Below, one piece after another: positions 1 through 6,703 of a stretch of 8,659 nucleotides of DNA (position 1 is its first letter; each line of letters begins with the position of its first letter). Origin of the DNA: Calditrichia bacterium (GTDB taxonomy: Bacteria > Calditrichota > Calditrichia > RBG-13-44-9). Made by a program: the position numbers and the translations under genes. The notes beneath the pieces are model-generated. The model did not search any database, was not told where the DNA came from, and worked only from the letters and a program-made list of their open reading frames with translations. Location of the stretch: positions 1-8,659 of the forward strand of contig JALXCH010000061.1 in assembly GCA_026991005.1 (NCBI GenBank), in the 5' to 3' direction.

Positions 1-63
1 GAATAGGGGGAATAGGGGGAATAGGGGCATAAAGCATAGGGGCATAAAGCATAGGGCATAGGG
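1..63. repeat. G-run short tandem repeat
   Basis: Six G-runs occur at 6-10, 15-19, 24-27, 39-42, 54-56 and 61-63. The first are joined by AATA in a 9-nt period (GGGGGAATA), and the next by the 11-nt linker CATAAAGCATA in a 15-nt period. The array starts at or before the window edge, so its full length is unknown. Four or more G-runs of at least three on one strand would allow a G-quadruplex, although the 11-nt linkers are long. No reading frame is supported here. Confidence 0.8.
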
Positions 64-93
64 AATCTGTAGGGACTTATTTCATTTTTACAC

Positions 94-142
94 TCTTTGC
101 TCTTTGCTATTTGTAATTTGTCTTTTGGAATTTGGGATTTCA
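94..142. repeat. Degenerate 7-nt phased repeat (NNTTTGN)
   Basis: Seven consecutive heptamers keep TTT at positions 3-5 while the other positions drift. The first two are identical (TCTTTGC) and later ones read TATTTGT, AATTTGT and AATTTGG. The last unit is GATTTCA. The block sits about 60 nt upstream of the holB start and 30 nt after the G-run repeat. It looks like a decayed heptanucleotide tandem repeat, comparable in style to the short tandemly repeated heptamers known from cyanobacteria. The rest of 64-203 is AT-rich; I see only a weak -10-like TAAAAT (174-179) and no clear promoter. Confidence 0.7.
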
Positions 143-203
143 GTAAATTGAATTTTCAGCAGATTATTGTGGTTAAAATAAAAATATCTGACTAAGCGGA
201 AAA

Positions 204-1319
204 ATGAATCATAGCGAACCGGAAGTGTTTAATCCCGATGTGGGACACAAAGAGATACAAGCCCGAATTTTACAATACATTCGCACCAATCGCCTTCCCC
301 ATGCCTTCTTATTTTACGGGAACGAGGGAGTGGGTAAAGAAGCATTTGCCATCGAGCTGGCTAAATTACTGAATTGCGAAAAGGGACCTTTTATGGTGTG
401 CGGTACCTGTTCCCAATGCGTTAAAATTGGGAAATTGCAGCACCCGGATGTTCAGTTTATTTTTCCCATTCCTGCCAGTTCCAATGTAAAACCCGAAACG
501 ATTGCCGGGGTTCTGAAGGACAAAGCCGAGAACCCCTACCTCCGCACCCGCTTTCCGGGCAAAAACACCTTCATTAGCATCGACACTATCCGGGAGTTAA
601 AACGAGAAGCACGCTTTAAACTGTACGAGGGGAAGAAAAAAGTATTCATCATCAGCGAGGCAGACCAGATGCGCCCGGAAGCAGCCAATGCCCTGCTCAA
701 ACTGCTGGAAGAACCCCCCGAAAATCTGATGCTCATCTTAATCACCTCCCATCTGCACCGCATTTTGCCCACCATTCGTTCCCGCTGTCAGTTGATTTAC
801 TTTCCGCCCCTGCCCGGAGATGTGCAACTGAGTATCATCCGGCGCTATCTGCCCGAACCTCCGGAGAACCTGGCTCTGATTACCCGCTTAAGCATGGGCA
901 ACCTGAAACTGGCTTTCGATTTTCTGCGCAACGATGTCGTGGAAAAGCGGGAGAAAGCGGTGGAATTCCTGCGCAAAACCGTGCGCATCGAAAGGTCGCA
1001 GGAACTGATGAAACTGGTGGAAGAATTGACCTCGGGGAAAGATCGGGAAGCCATGCACCTTCACCTTTTCTTTTTACTGGTCTGGTTCCGGGATGCCGTA
1101 CACTTGAAAAATTCACCGGAGAAAACAGAGCAAATCATTAACAGCGACATGCGCAGTAACCTGGAAGGTTTCGTTCGGGGATATTCCGGAACAAATTTCC
1201 CTGCCTGCGTAGAAGCAGTAGAAACGGCTATTGAGGAATTAAAAGACCCCCGAAATTTAAATCCAGCGTTGATTTTAACCAACCTCGCTATTAAACTTAA
1301 CAGATTGATTCGTAAGTAA
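204..1319 (+). CDS. holB: DNA polymerase III delta' subunit
   Basis: This is the clamp-loader subunit that, with delta and tau/gamma, opens the sliding clamp and places it on primed DNA. The 371-residue length is normal. The N-terminal AAA+ fold shows a P-loop at 39-46 (GNEGVGKE), a four-cysteine zinc site (C58, C66, C69, C72), a Walker B-like strand at 147-156 (VFIISEADQM), the helix ANALLKLLEEPP (161-172) and the SRC motif (TIRSRC, 190-195). The P-loop ends in GKE instead of GK[S/T], which suits delta', a subunit that in general does not need to hydrolyse ATP. The C-terminal part, from about 210, is the less conserved collar region. The ATG at 204 follows a weak Shine-Dalgarno (AGCGGA) by a few bases. 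It is the first gene of an operon with the PSP1 gene and metG; the holB-yaaT pairing is also known from Bacillus. Family identity is secure. Confidence 0.95.
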   Translation: MNHSEPEVFNPDVGHKEIQARILQYIRTNRLPHAFLFYGNEGVGKEAFAIELAKLLNCEKGPFMVCGTCSQCVKIGKLQHPDVQFIFPIPASSNVKPETIAGVLKDKAENPYLRTRFPGKNTFISIDTIRELKREARFKLYEGKKKVFIISEADQMRPEAANALLKLLEEPPENLMLILITSHLHRILPTIRSRCQLIYFPPLPGDVQLSIIRRYLPEPPENLALITRLSMGNLKLAFDFLRNDVVEKREKAVEFLRKTVRIERSQELMKLVEELTSGKDREAMHLHLFFLLVWFRDAVHLKNSPEKTEQIINSDMRSNLEGFVRGYSGTNFPACVEAVETAIEELKDPRNLNPALILTNLAIKLNRLIRK

Positions 1320-1325
1320 ATTAAC

Positions 1326-1332
1326 CAAGGAG
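1326..1332 (+). promoter_or_regulatory. Shine-Dalgarno of the PSP1 gene
   Basis: AAGGAGG lies 6 nt before the ATG at 1339. This strong site fixes the start and shows that this organism uses Shine-Dalgarno initiation. Confidence 0.85.
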
Positions 1333-1338
1333 GCCAGT

Positions 1339-2142
1339 ATGCCTTCGGAACTGGTCGAAGTAAGTTTTAAAGGGAATCGCACTGCCATTTACATAAATCC
1401 CGCCGGACTTTCTCTAAAAATCGGAGATTACGTGATTGTGGAAGCCGAACGGGGCGAAGATCTGGGGGTGGTTTCGGCACTGGGACGGGTGGTCTCGCTC
1501 AAGGACTCCGGAGCCAATCCCCGCAACGTGATGCGCAAAGCGACCCCGGAGGACTTAAAGAAACTGGAACAAAATCGCGTGGATGAAGAGCGGGCCTTCG
1601 AGGTGTGCAAGCGGAAAATTGTGAAACACAACCTGAACATGAAACTGGTGGATGTGGAATATCAGTTCGACCGCAATAAACTGAGCTTCTATTTCACGTC
1701 TGACCAGCGCGTGGATTTTCGTCAGCTGGTGCGCGACCTGGCAGCAAAGTATCGCACACGCATCGAGTTGCGGCAAATTGGCGTTAGGGACGAAGCCAAA
1801 CGGCTGGGAGGTTACGGCACCTGCGGCTACAAACTATGCTGTGCTTCGTTCATGCGCGAATTCGAAACCATCACCACCCAGTACGCCAAAAACCAACTGT
1901 TGCCCATGAATCCCTCCAAGCTCTCCGGGGTGTGCGGACGGTTAAAATGCTGCCTGGCTTTCGAAAAGACCTTCTACCTGGAGGAACTGAAAAAATATCC
2001 TCCCATCGAATCCACTATTAAAACACCCCAGGGGGAAGGTGTGGTGGATAAAATCGATATTTTCCACAGTTTGGTCTATGTGCGTTTCCCCAATGAAGAA
2101 ATCGAAAAATTCGAACTGGATGAGTTAAAACAAACCGAGTAA
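1339..2142 (+). CDS. yaaT: PSP1-domain protein, YaaT/RicT family
   Basis: The protein has 267 residues, close to Bacillus subtilis YaaT/RicT. It carries the PSP1 C-terminal domain with its cysteine-rich signature: C162, C167 and C168 in GTCGYKLCCASF, then C199, C204 and C205 in GVCGRLKCC. C90 is an additional cysteine. In B. subtilis, RicT acts with RicA and RicF in a complex that carries [4Fe-4S] clusters and affects RNase Y-dependent mRNA processing, competence and sporulation. Whether partner proteins exist in this organism cannot be seen from the window. The N-terminal part (about 5-60) is a small beta-rich domain. The C-terminal stretch after 225 (TPQGEGVVDKIDIFHSLVYVRF) also looks like a small beta barrel. 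The gene begins 19 nt after holB and ends 17 nt before metG, so co-transcription is very likely. The family call is firm; the cellular role here is inferred. Confidence 0.9.
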   Translation: MPSELVEVSFKGNRTAIYINPAGLSLKIGDYVIVEAERGEDLGVVSALGRVVSLKDSGANPRNVMRKATPEDLKKLEQNRVDEERAFEVCKRKIVKHNLNMKLVDVEYQFDRNKLSFYFTSDQRVDFRQLVRDLAAKYRTRIELRQIGVRDEAKRLGGYGTCGYKLCCASFMREFETITTQYAKNQLLPMNPSKLSGVCGRLKCCLAFEKTFYLEELKKYPPIESTIKTPQGEGVVDKIDIFHSLVYVRFPNEEIEKFELDELKQTE

Positions 2143-2147
2143 CATCA

Positions 2148-2152
2148 GGGAG
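2148..2152 (+). promoter_or_regulatory. Shine-Dalgarno deciding the TTG start of metG
   Basis: GGGAG stands 7 nt before TTG at 2160. No ATG or GTG lies nearby in frame that would retain the conserved MetRS N-terminus (KKKYLITSALPYANG), so TTG is the best start. Confidence 0.7.
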
Positions 2153-2159
2153 TTTTGCT

Positions 2160-4208
2160 TTGGAAAAGAAGAAATATCTAATCACCAGCGCATTGCCCTA
2201 CGCCAACGGTCCGTTGCATCTGGGACACCTGGCAGGTGCCTACCTGCCTGGCGACATCTACGCTCGCTATTGCCGCCTGAAAAAACGGGACACGGTGTAC
2301 ATCTGTGGTACCGATGAGCATGGCGTACCCATCACCATCACCGCCGAGAAGGAAGGCAAAACCCCTCAGGAGGTGGTGGATTATTATCACGAAAATATCA
2401 AACGCAGTTTCCAGCGTTTTGGAATGAGTTTCGACAACTTTTCCCGCACCTCCCTGCCCATCCACCACCGCACCGCGCAGGATTTTTTCCTGAAGCTGCA
2501 CCAGAAGGGTTACATGGAAAAGCGGGAGCAGGAGCAGTTCTACTGCGAGCACGACCACATGTTTCTGGCCGACCGCTACATCGAAGGTATCTGCCCCTAT
2601 TGCGGTGCCCCCGGTGCCCGCGGCGACCAGTGCGAGAGCTGTGGAAAATGGCTGGAACCCACCCAGCTCATCGAACCGCGCTGTAAAATTTGCGGCAACC
2701 CACCGGTGCTGCGTAAAACCTTTCACTATTTCTTCAAACTCTCCCAATTCCAGCAAGCCCTCCAGGAATGGATTAACAGCAAAACCAACTGGCGCAGCAA
2801 TGTGGTGAACTTCTGCAACAACTGGTTTAAAGAGGGACTGGAGGATAGAGCCGTGACCCGGGATTTAAGCTGGGGTGTACCCGTTCCCCTGGAAGATGCC
2901 CGGGACAAAGTGCTTTACGTCTGGTTCGAAGCACCCATTGGGTACATTTCTTCCACCAAAGAATGGGCAGAAAAAATCGGCGACCCCGAGCGGTGGAAGA
3001 AGTATTGGCTGGATCCCGAAAACACCCGGCTGGTGCATTTCATTGGCAAGGATAATATCGTGTTTCACGCCATCATCTTCCCCGCCATGCTGATGGGTTA
3101 CGGGGGTTACGTGCTGCCGGATAATGTTCCGGCGAACGAGTTTCTGAACATCAAAGGACTGAAATTTTCCACCAGTCGCGGGCTGGCGCTCTGGGTGGAT
3201 GATGTGCTGGATCGCTACCCGGCGGATTCGCTGCGCTACACCCTGGCCATCAACATGCCCGAAACCCGCGATGCGGATTTCTCCTGGGAAGAATTCCAGG
3301 CAAAGCACAACAACGAACTGGCAGACATCCTGGGTAATTTCATCAATCGCACGTTCACCTTTATTCGCAATTATTTTGGTGGGGAGCTCCCTGCCCGGGG
3401 CGAACTGGATGCGCTGGATCGGGATCTGCTGCAAAAACTGGCTGAAGGGCGCGAGACGGTAGGCCGCCTGATTGACGAATTCCAGTTCAAAGAAGCCACC
3501 CGCCAGTTCATGGATGTGGTCCGGTTCGCCAACAAATATTTCAACGACCAGCAACCCTGGAAGACGCGTAAGGAAAATCCCGAAAAATGCGCCACAACCC
3601 TCAACCTGTGCGCCCAAACCGCGTACTCCCTTGCTATTTTGATGAACCCCATTCTCCCCTTCACTTCCCGGAAAATCTTCCAGATGCTGCGCATCGAAAC
3701 GCCGCCGGAAGAAGCAAGCTGGGAGGAAATTGGGACGCTCCCATTATCCGATGGTCACGCCATTGGAAACATCGAGATTCTGTTCACCAAAATTAGCGAC
3801 AAACAAATTCAGGCTGAGCTGGACAAATTTCGTAAAATGCAGGAAGAAGCCGAACCGGCAGCCACCCGGGAAGAGGAAAAAACGGAGACAATTTCTCTGG
3901 AGGAATTCAAACGGATTCAACTAAAGACGGCGCGGGTACTCACAGCAGAGAAGATTCCCGGTGCCGACAAACTGCTGAAGCTGAAAATTCAGGTGGGCGG
4001 CGAGGAACGGCAACTGGTAGCTGGGGTAGCTCAGCACTATTCCCCGGAGGAACTGGTGGGGAAAACCATCATTATCGTCGCCAATCTGAAACCGGCGAAA
4101 ATTCGCGGGGTGGAATCGCAGGGGATGCTGCTGGCGGTTACCGATCACGGAAAAATGGCGCTGCTAACCACTGACAAGGATGTTTCCACCGGTCTTCCGG
4201 TGAGTTAA
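2160..4208 (+). CDS. metG: Methionyl-tRNA synthetase with fused C-terminal tRNA-binding domain
   Basis: It charges tRNA-Met with methionine in the cytoplasm. The protein has 682 residues, the length of the two-domain bacterial form. The class I HIGH motif is HLGH (20-23) after PYANGP. Cysteine pairs C145/C148 and C158/C161 form the zinc knuckle at the same numbering as E. coli MetRS. A further pair, C175/C178 (CKIC), together with C129 in YCEHDH suggests a second knuckle in which one usual cysteine is missing (D132) and H131 or H133 may serve. The KMSKS loop reads KFSTSR (335-340); this STS form is known in some MetRS groups. The anticodon-binding domain follows (NKYFNDQQPWK near 460). From about 575 to the end there is a Trbp111-like OB-fold tRNA-binding domain with the typical SQGMLLAV. 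The gene starts with TTG, 17 nt after the PSP1 gene, as the last gene of the operon. A 6-bp hairpin at its end (4187-4202) lacks a T-tract. Confidence 0.97.
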   Translation: MEKKKYLITSALPYANGPLHLGHLAGAYLPGDIYARYCRLKKRDTVYICGTDEHGVPITITAEKEGKTPQEVVDYYHENIKRSFQRFGMSFDNFSRTSLPIHHRTAQDFFLKLHQKGYMEKREQEQFYCEHDHMFLADRYIEGICPYCGAPGARGDQCESCGKWLEPTQLIEPRCKICGNPPVLRKTFHYFFKLSQFQQALQEWINSKTNWRSNVVNFCNNWFKEGLEDRAVTRDLSWGVPVPLEDARDKVLYVWFEAPIGYISSTKEWAEKIGDPERWKKYWLDPENTRLVHFIGKDNIVFHAIIFPAMLMGYGGYVLPDNVPANEFLNIKGLKFSTSRGLALWVDDVLDRYPADSLRYTLAINMPETRDADFSWEEFQAKHNNELADILGNFINRTFTFIRNYFGGELPARGELDALDRDLLQKLAEGRETVGRLIDEFQFKEATRQFMDVVRFANKYFNDQQPWKTRKENPEKCATTLNLCAQTAYSLAILMNPILPFTSRKIFQMLRIETPPEEASWEEIGTLPLSDGHAIGNIEILFTKISDKQIQAELDKFRKMQEEAEPAATREEEKTETISLEEFKRIQLKTARVLTAEKIPGADKLLKLKIQVGGEERQLVAGVAQHYSPEELVGKTIIIVANLKPAKIRGVESQGMLLAVTDHGKMALLTTDKDVSTGLPVS

Positions 4209-4229
4209 GAGCGAAATTTCCTCCCGGAT

Positions 4230-5042
4230 TTACAACCCCTTCTTAAAGTACTCCCGGGACAAAAAATACACATTTTCGTTCCGGGGGTAAAATCCCTGAC
4301 AGCTCATGCACACAATGCGGTGTTTCTGGATGCTCAACTCTCCGCCACAACGAGGGCAGATTAATATTTTTTCCAGCTCCACCGGGCGGGGATGTCGCTT
4401 CCGCTGCCAGTGCACATATTTCTTTACCAGTTCTTCCCATACTTTTCCCAGTAAATTCCGAACAAACTGCCAGATTCCCTGCTTCACAAAAAGCAAGTAT
4501 TCATCCGGATGAAAGGGACGTTTCTCGATGCGGAAGGGAATGGTTTCCTTCCACTCTAATACGGTTTTAATGAGTTGGGGATTGGAATGGTAAAACAACC
4601 GGAAACTGAAATTATCTTCTAACAGGCGGTAACTGACCCGTTGTTTAAATCCCGAGCGCGATTTTTTAGGAATAAACACCAGCGTTCCCTGCTCATTCTT
4701 AACGAACCAGAGGTGGTAATCGCGGTGGGGTTCCACAAATTCCATCAGGGCAGAAGGGGTTTCGATGTAACCAGCGCTGCTCACGCGCATCAACTCCCGT
4801 AGAGCACGTTCGGGATGCTCCACATGTTCCACCACGTGGGAAGCAATGCTGTAAGCAAACGCCTTCTCCCGGAAAGGCATTTTTTCTATATCCGAAACGA
4901 TTAAGGGACGCCCGTGGGTCTGGAGCTGGCCACCCCGCTGGGATTCATCCAGGAATTTATCCACCAGCACATCGCTCTGGGGATAGGGTCGGTGCCCCGA
5001 ACCTACTTCCAACACCAGCCCCGATATGCGGAAATATTTCAT
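4230..5042 (-). CDS. SAM-dependent methyltransferase with C-terminal zinc ribbon
   Basis: A 270-residue class I methyltransferase of the Methyltransf_11 type. Motif I, the SAM-binding glycine loop, is LEVGSGHRP (11-19); an acidic residue in the next strand follows (VLVDKF, 25-30). DIEKMPF (51-57) and the strand-helix pair SIASHVVEHVEHPERALRE (65-83) match the rest of the core. Residues about 100-215 are a basic and aromatic region I cannot assign. The tail carries two CxxC pairs (C229/C232 and C245/C248) in LICPRCGGEL and VCMSCQGFYP, which resembles a Trm112-like or UPF0434 zinc ribbon fused to the enzyme. The substrate is unknown. There is no signal peptide, so it should be cytosolic. The ATG at 5042 is preceded by a weak AAAGGA site about 10 nt away. 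It converges on metG with a 21-nt gap and is divergent from the WbqC-like gene across 718 nt of repeats. It could act on a glycan, lipid or small molecule. Confidence 0.85.
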   Translation of the reverse strand: MKYFRISGLVLEVGSGHRPYPQSDVLVDKFLDESQRGGQLQTHGRPLIVSDIEKMPFREKAFAYSIASHVVEHVEHPERALRELMRVSSAGYIETPSALMEFVEPHRDYHLWFVKNEQGTLVFIPKKSRSGFKQRVSYRLLEDNFSFRLFYHSNPQLIKTVLEWKETIPFRIEKRPFHPDEYLLFVKQGIWQFVRNLLGKVWEELVKKYVHWQRKRHPRPVELEKILICPRCGGELSIQKHRIVCMSCQGFYPRNENVYFLSREYFKKGL

Positions 5043-5237
5043 CTCTGCCCCGTCCTTTTTTCGCTTTTACCCTGATGGTAATAATTAACCGACGAACACC
5101 GGTCGAAATTTAGAGAGCCTCCCTCCGGAAGGCAACCCATTCTCCGGATTCACCCACTCTAAAGACAAATTTTAAAAAAATGTGCAATACTTAAAACGAG
5201 TTCCATTTTTCATTTGAACAATACGTCGCTCTTTTTC

Positions 5238-5420
5238 GCAGGATTCTACCCGTTCGCAGCATCCTGTCCATCCGCAGGATCCTGTGGATAGGACTCTGCG
5301 AGCGAAATATCCAAAGGATCCTGCCCGATATACAAAGCATCCTGCGGACAGGCTCTACGAGTGGACGGGCTCTGTCCAAATGATCCTGCGGATGAGCGTA
5401 CGGTCAGGGCTCTGTGAGTG
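5238..5420. repeat. Two interleaved degenerate repeat families
   Basis: One motif (consensus near AGGATCCTGCGGAT, also written AGCATCCTG) occurs six times, at about 5239, 5257, 5275, 5315, 5336 and 5380. The first three copies are exactly 18 nt apart. A second motif (consensus near GGGCTCTGYGAGTG) occurs four times, at 5291-5304, 5351-5364, 5367-5377 (truncated, ending in GTCC) and 5407-5420. Many copies of the first contain ATCC-NNN-GGAT, a 4-bp mini-hairpin. Reading frames crossing this block give low-complexity peptides (GRILR-like or QDP-like), so they are by-products of the repeat. Confidence 0.7.
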
Positions 5421-5545
5421 TATAATTGCCACTTCAGGGTCAAACTTTTCGGAAAATGCATAAAAGAACAATGTTCAAAGAACGCCGCATTTGCGACTCT
5501 GTTAAAAAATCCATCATTCAATATTAATTGTTGAATACTCGACTA

Positions 5546-5630
5546 GAGCGCGAAGCGCTCACAGTTAGATAGCCTGGGGCGAAGCCCCAGGTAAATGAAT
5601 ATTCATCAAAATTACAAGCCCTGAAAGGGC
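5546..5630. repeat. REP-like row of three GAA-triloop hairpins
   Basis: Hairpin 1 is GAGCGC-GAA-GCGCTC (5546-5560, 6-bp stem). Hairpin 2 is CCTGGGGC-GAA-GCCCCAGG (5573-5591, 8-bp stem). Hairpin 3 is GCCCT-GAA-AGGGC (5618-5630, 5-bp stem). All stems are perfect and all loops are GAA. The gaps are 12 and 26 nt, the latter holding the palindrome ATGAATATTCAT (5595-5606). Hairpins 1 and 2 contain GCGAAGC, a heptamer known as an unusually stable single-strand DNA mini-hairpin. The arrangement suggests a dispersed REP-like element of the kind moved by IS200/Y1-type (RAYT) transposases. No transposase is present here. There is no T-tract after any stem, which argues against ordinary terminators. Confidence 0.75.
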
Positions 5631-5751
5631 GTCACAAATTCTGTTAGAACAATTCAATCCCTCCGCTCATTTTTCTTTCTTCATTTCATTTCTTGCTGAA
5701 ACGGTTTAATTTATCCCGGTTTGAATTCTGGCAATTGAAAACAACCTGTCC

Positions 5752-5757
5752 GGAGGG
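5752..5757 (+). promoter_or_regulatory. Shine-Dalgarno of the WbqC-like gene
   Basis: GGAGGG lies only 3-4 nt before the ATG at 5761. The spacing is short, but the site supports this start; the next in-frame ATG would remove the conserved QPYFLP motif. Confidence 0.65.
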
Positions 5758-5760
5758 AAA

Positions 5761-6441
5761 ATGGCTTCTTCTACAACACAACCCACCCGCATCGCTGCCC
5801 AGCAACCCTATTTTTTGCCCAATTTTTATTTTTTCTACAAGATGTCCCGTTCCCGGGTGTTTCTACTGGCCGACCACCTGAAATTCCGCAAACAGTCCCC
5901 AATAGTGCGCGCGCGAATATCTCCCGGGCAGCCTCCCACTTACTTAACCGTTCCGGTGCAGCACGGAAGCAGCCCCCATCCCCCGATAAACACCGTCCGC
6001 CTGGTTGAAGACATTGGCTGGAAACGCCGCCACCTGCGCACCATCAAATCCCGATGGGGCGCTCTCCCTTATTTCGAATATTATTTCCCCGCCCTGGAGG
6101 AAATTTACCAGCAGAATTACCGTTTTCTTGGCGAGTTTCTCCTGGCACTCCTCCGCTGGCATATCGCTTTGCTCTTCCCGGAACAAAAGATCGAAGTTGC
6201 CAGCGAACAGGGTATTCAGGATGAAAGCGATTTGACACAGTGGGTGGATTCCCAACCTCACCCCGTATTTCTCATTTTTCCCGAAGAACGGGAATACTAT
6301 GCCTTCCACTTCCCGGGGATTCCTGTGGAAGTGGTGGAAATACCCCATCATCTTTCCTTTCCGGAGGCATATACTCCGGACATGGCACTTCTGGCTTTAC
6401 TTTTCCAGAAAGGCCCCGAAACTGCGCTGTATTTCCGTTAA
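5761..6441 (+). CDS. WbqC-like family protein
   Basis: A 226-residue protein matching the WbqC-like family, named for a gene in E. coli O-antigen clusters; the biochemical activity of the family is not settled. The conserved blocks appear in order: QQPYFLPNFYFFYK (14-27), an aspartate block LADHLKFRKQ (36-45), TVPVQHG (63-69), WKRRHLRTI (87-95) and ALPYFEYYFP (101-110). The C-terminal half (about 120-226) is more variable. There is no signal peptide or clear membrane segment. The length is usual for the family. It stands alone rather than in a visible O-antigen cluster, with repeats on its left and a 262-nt gap to efp on its right. A role in transferring a small group during glycan or cofactor assembly is possible but cannot be shown from this sequence. 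Confidence 0.85.
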   Translation: MASSTTQPTRIAAQQPYFLPNFYFFYKMSRSRVFLLADHLKFRKQSPIVRARISPGQPPTYLTVPVQHGSSPHPPINTVRLVEDIGWKRRHLRTIKSRWGALPYFEYYFPALEEIYQQNYRFLGEFLLALLRWHIALLFPEQKIEVASEQGIQDESDLTQWVDSQPHPVFLIFPEEREYYAFHFPGIPVEVVEIPHHLSFPEAYTPDMALLALLFQKGPETALYFR

Positions 6442-6625
6442 GCGCACACTCTCCCGGAAGTACGAAAATTCCTTTCCAAATTTCAAACACTATGCCAAAG
6501 AGACCACATCGCACCATCCGGTAAGAAAAACCTGCAATTCTGGCAACACCTTCCGGAGCAAAAGATAGGGTCATTTTACCACAGCTTTTCACTTCCATTT
6601 CCCGGCGAATAAATCTTAAAAAAAA

Positions 6626-6656
6626 TTGCATTGTTCAGGGAAAAATTTTAAATTTG
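6626..6656 (+). promoter_or_regulatory. Promoter of efp (Bacteroidota-like or sigma70)
   Basis: TTG at 6626-6628, a 20-nt spacer and TAAATTTG at 6649-6656 match the Bacteroidota pattern TTG-N19-21-TAnnTTTG. The same bases also read as a sigma70 site, TTGCAT-N17-TAAATT. A start near 6661-6664 would give a leader of about 40 nt. The preceding 6442-6620 holds no recognisable gene or strong terminator. Confidence 0.6.
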
Positions 6657-6703
6657 CAGTCTAAATTTTTCGCAGCAATTATAAAAAGGAGAGTATTTCA
6701 TAT

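Larger units (their letters stand above)
5043..5760. other. Gene-free repeat-rich intergenic region
   Basis: These 718 nt separate two divergent genes. I see no protein with a recognisable family. From 5043 to about 5237 the sequence is AT-rich with no clear promoter for either gene. From 5238 to 5420 there are interleaved degenerate short repeats. An inverted repeat, ATTCAA (5516-5521) and TTGAAT (5531-5536), is followed by a row of three hairpins (5546-5630) with a 12-nt palindrome ATGAATATTCAT (5595-5606) between the second and third. Bases 5640-5760 form the leader of the WbqC-like gene. Confidence 0.7.

Noticed and set aside
2178..3617. Long open frames antisense to metG (192 and 250 codons on the minus strand).
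   Set aside because: They lie entirely inside a clearly identified gene, have no recognisable family and arise from its GC-rich codon pattern.
4187..4202. Hairpin CACCGG-TCTT-CCGGTG at the end of metG, a possible two-way terminator for the convergent genes.
   Set aside because: The stem has only 6 bp and lies inside the coding sequence, with no T-run on either strand.
5421..5426. A perfect TATAAT box.
   Set aside because: No -35-like sequence lies 16-18 nt upstream, and it is far from the next gene start at 5761.
5191..5521. Two minus-strand frames (62 and 91 codons) across the repeat block.
   Set aside because: Their peptides are low-complexity translations of the repeat, with no ribosome-binding site or known family.
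5456..5527. A 23-codon basic peptide frame starting MHKRTMFKERR.
   Set aside because: The spacing of its GGA to the ATG is too short for a good ribosome-binding site, and no family or coding pattern supports it.
5238..5630. A possible CRISPR array.
   Set aside because: The repeats are short, degenerate and irregularly spaced, with no constant repeat or unique spacers, and no cas gene is present.
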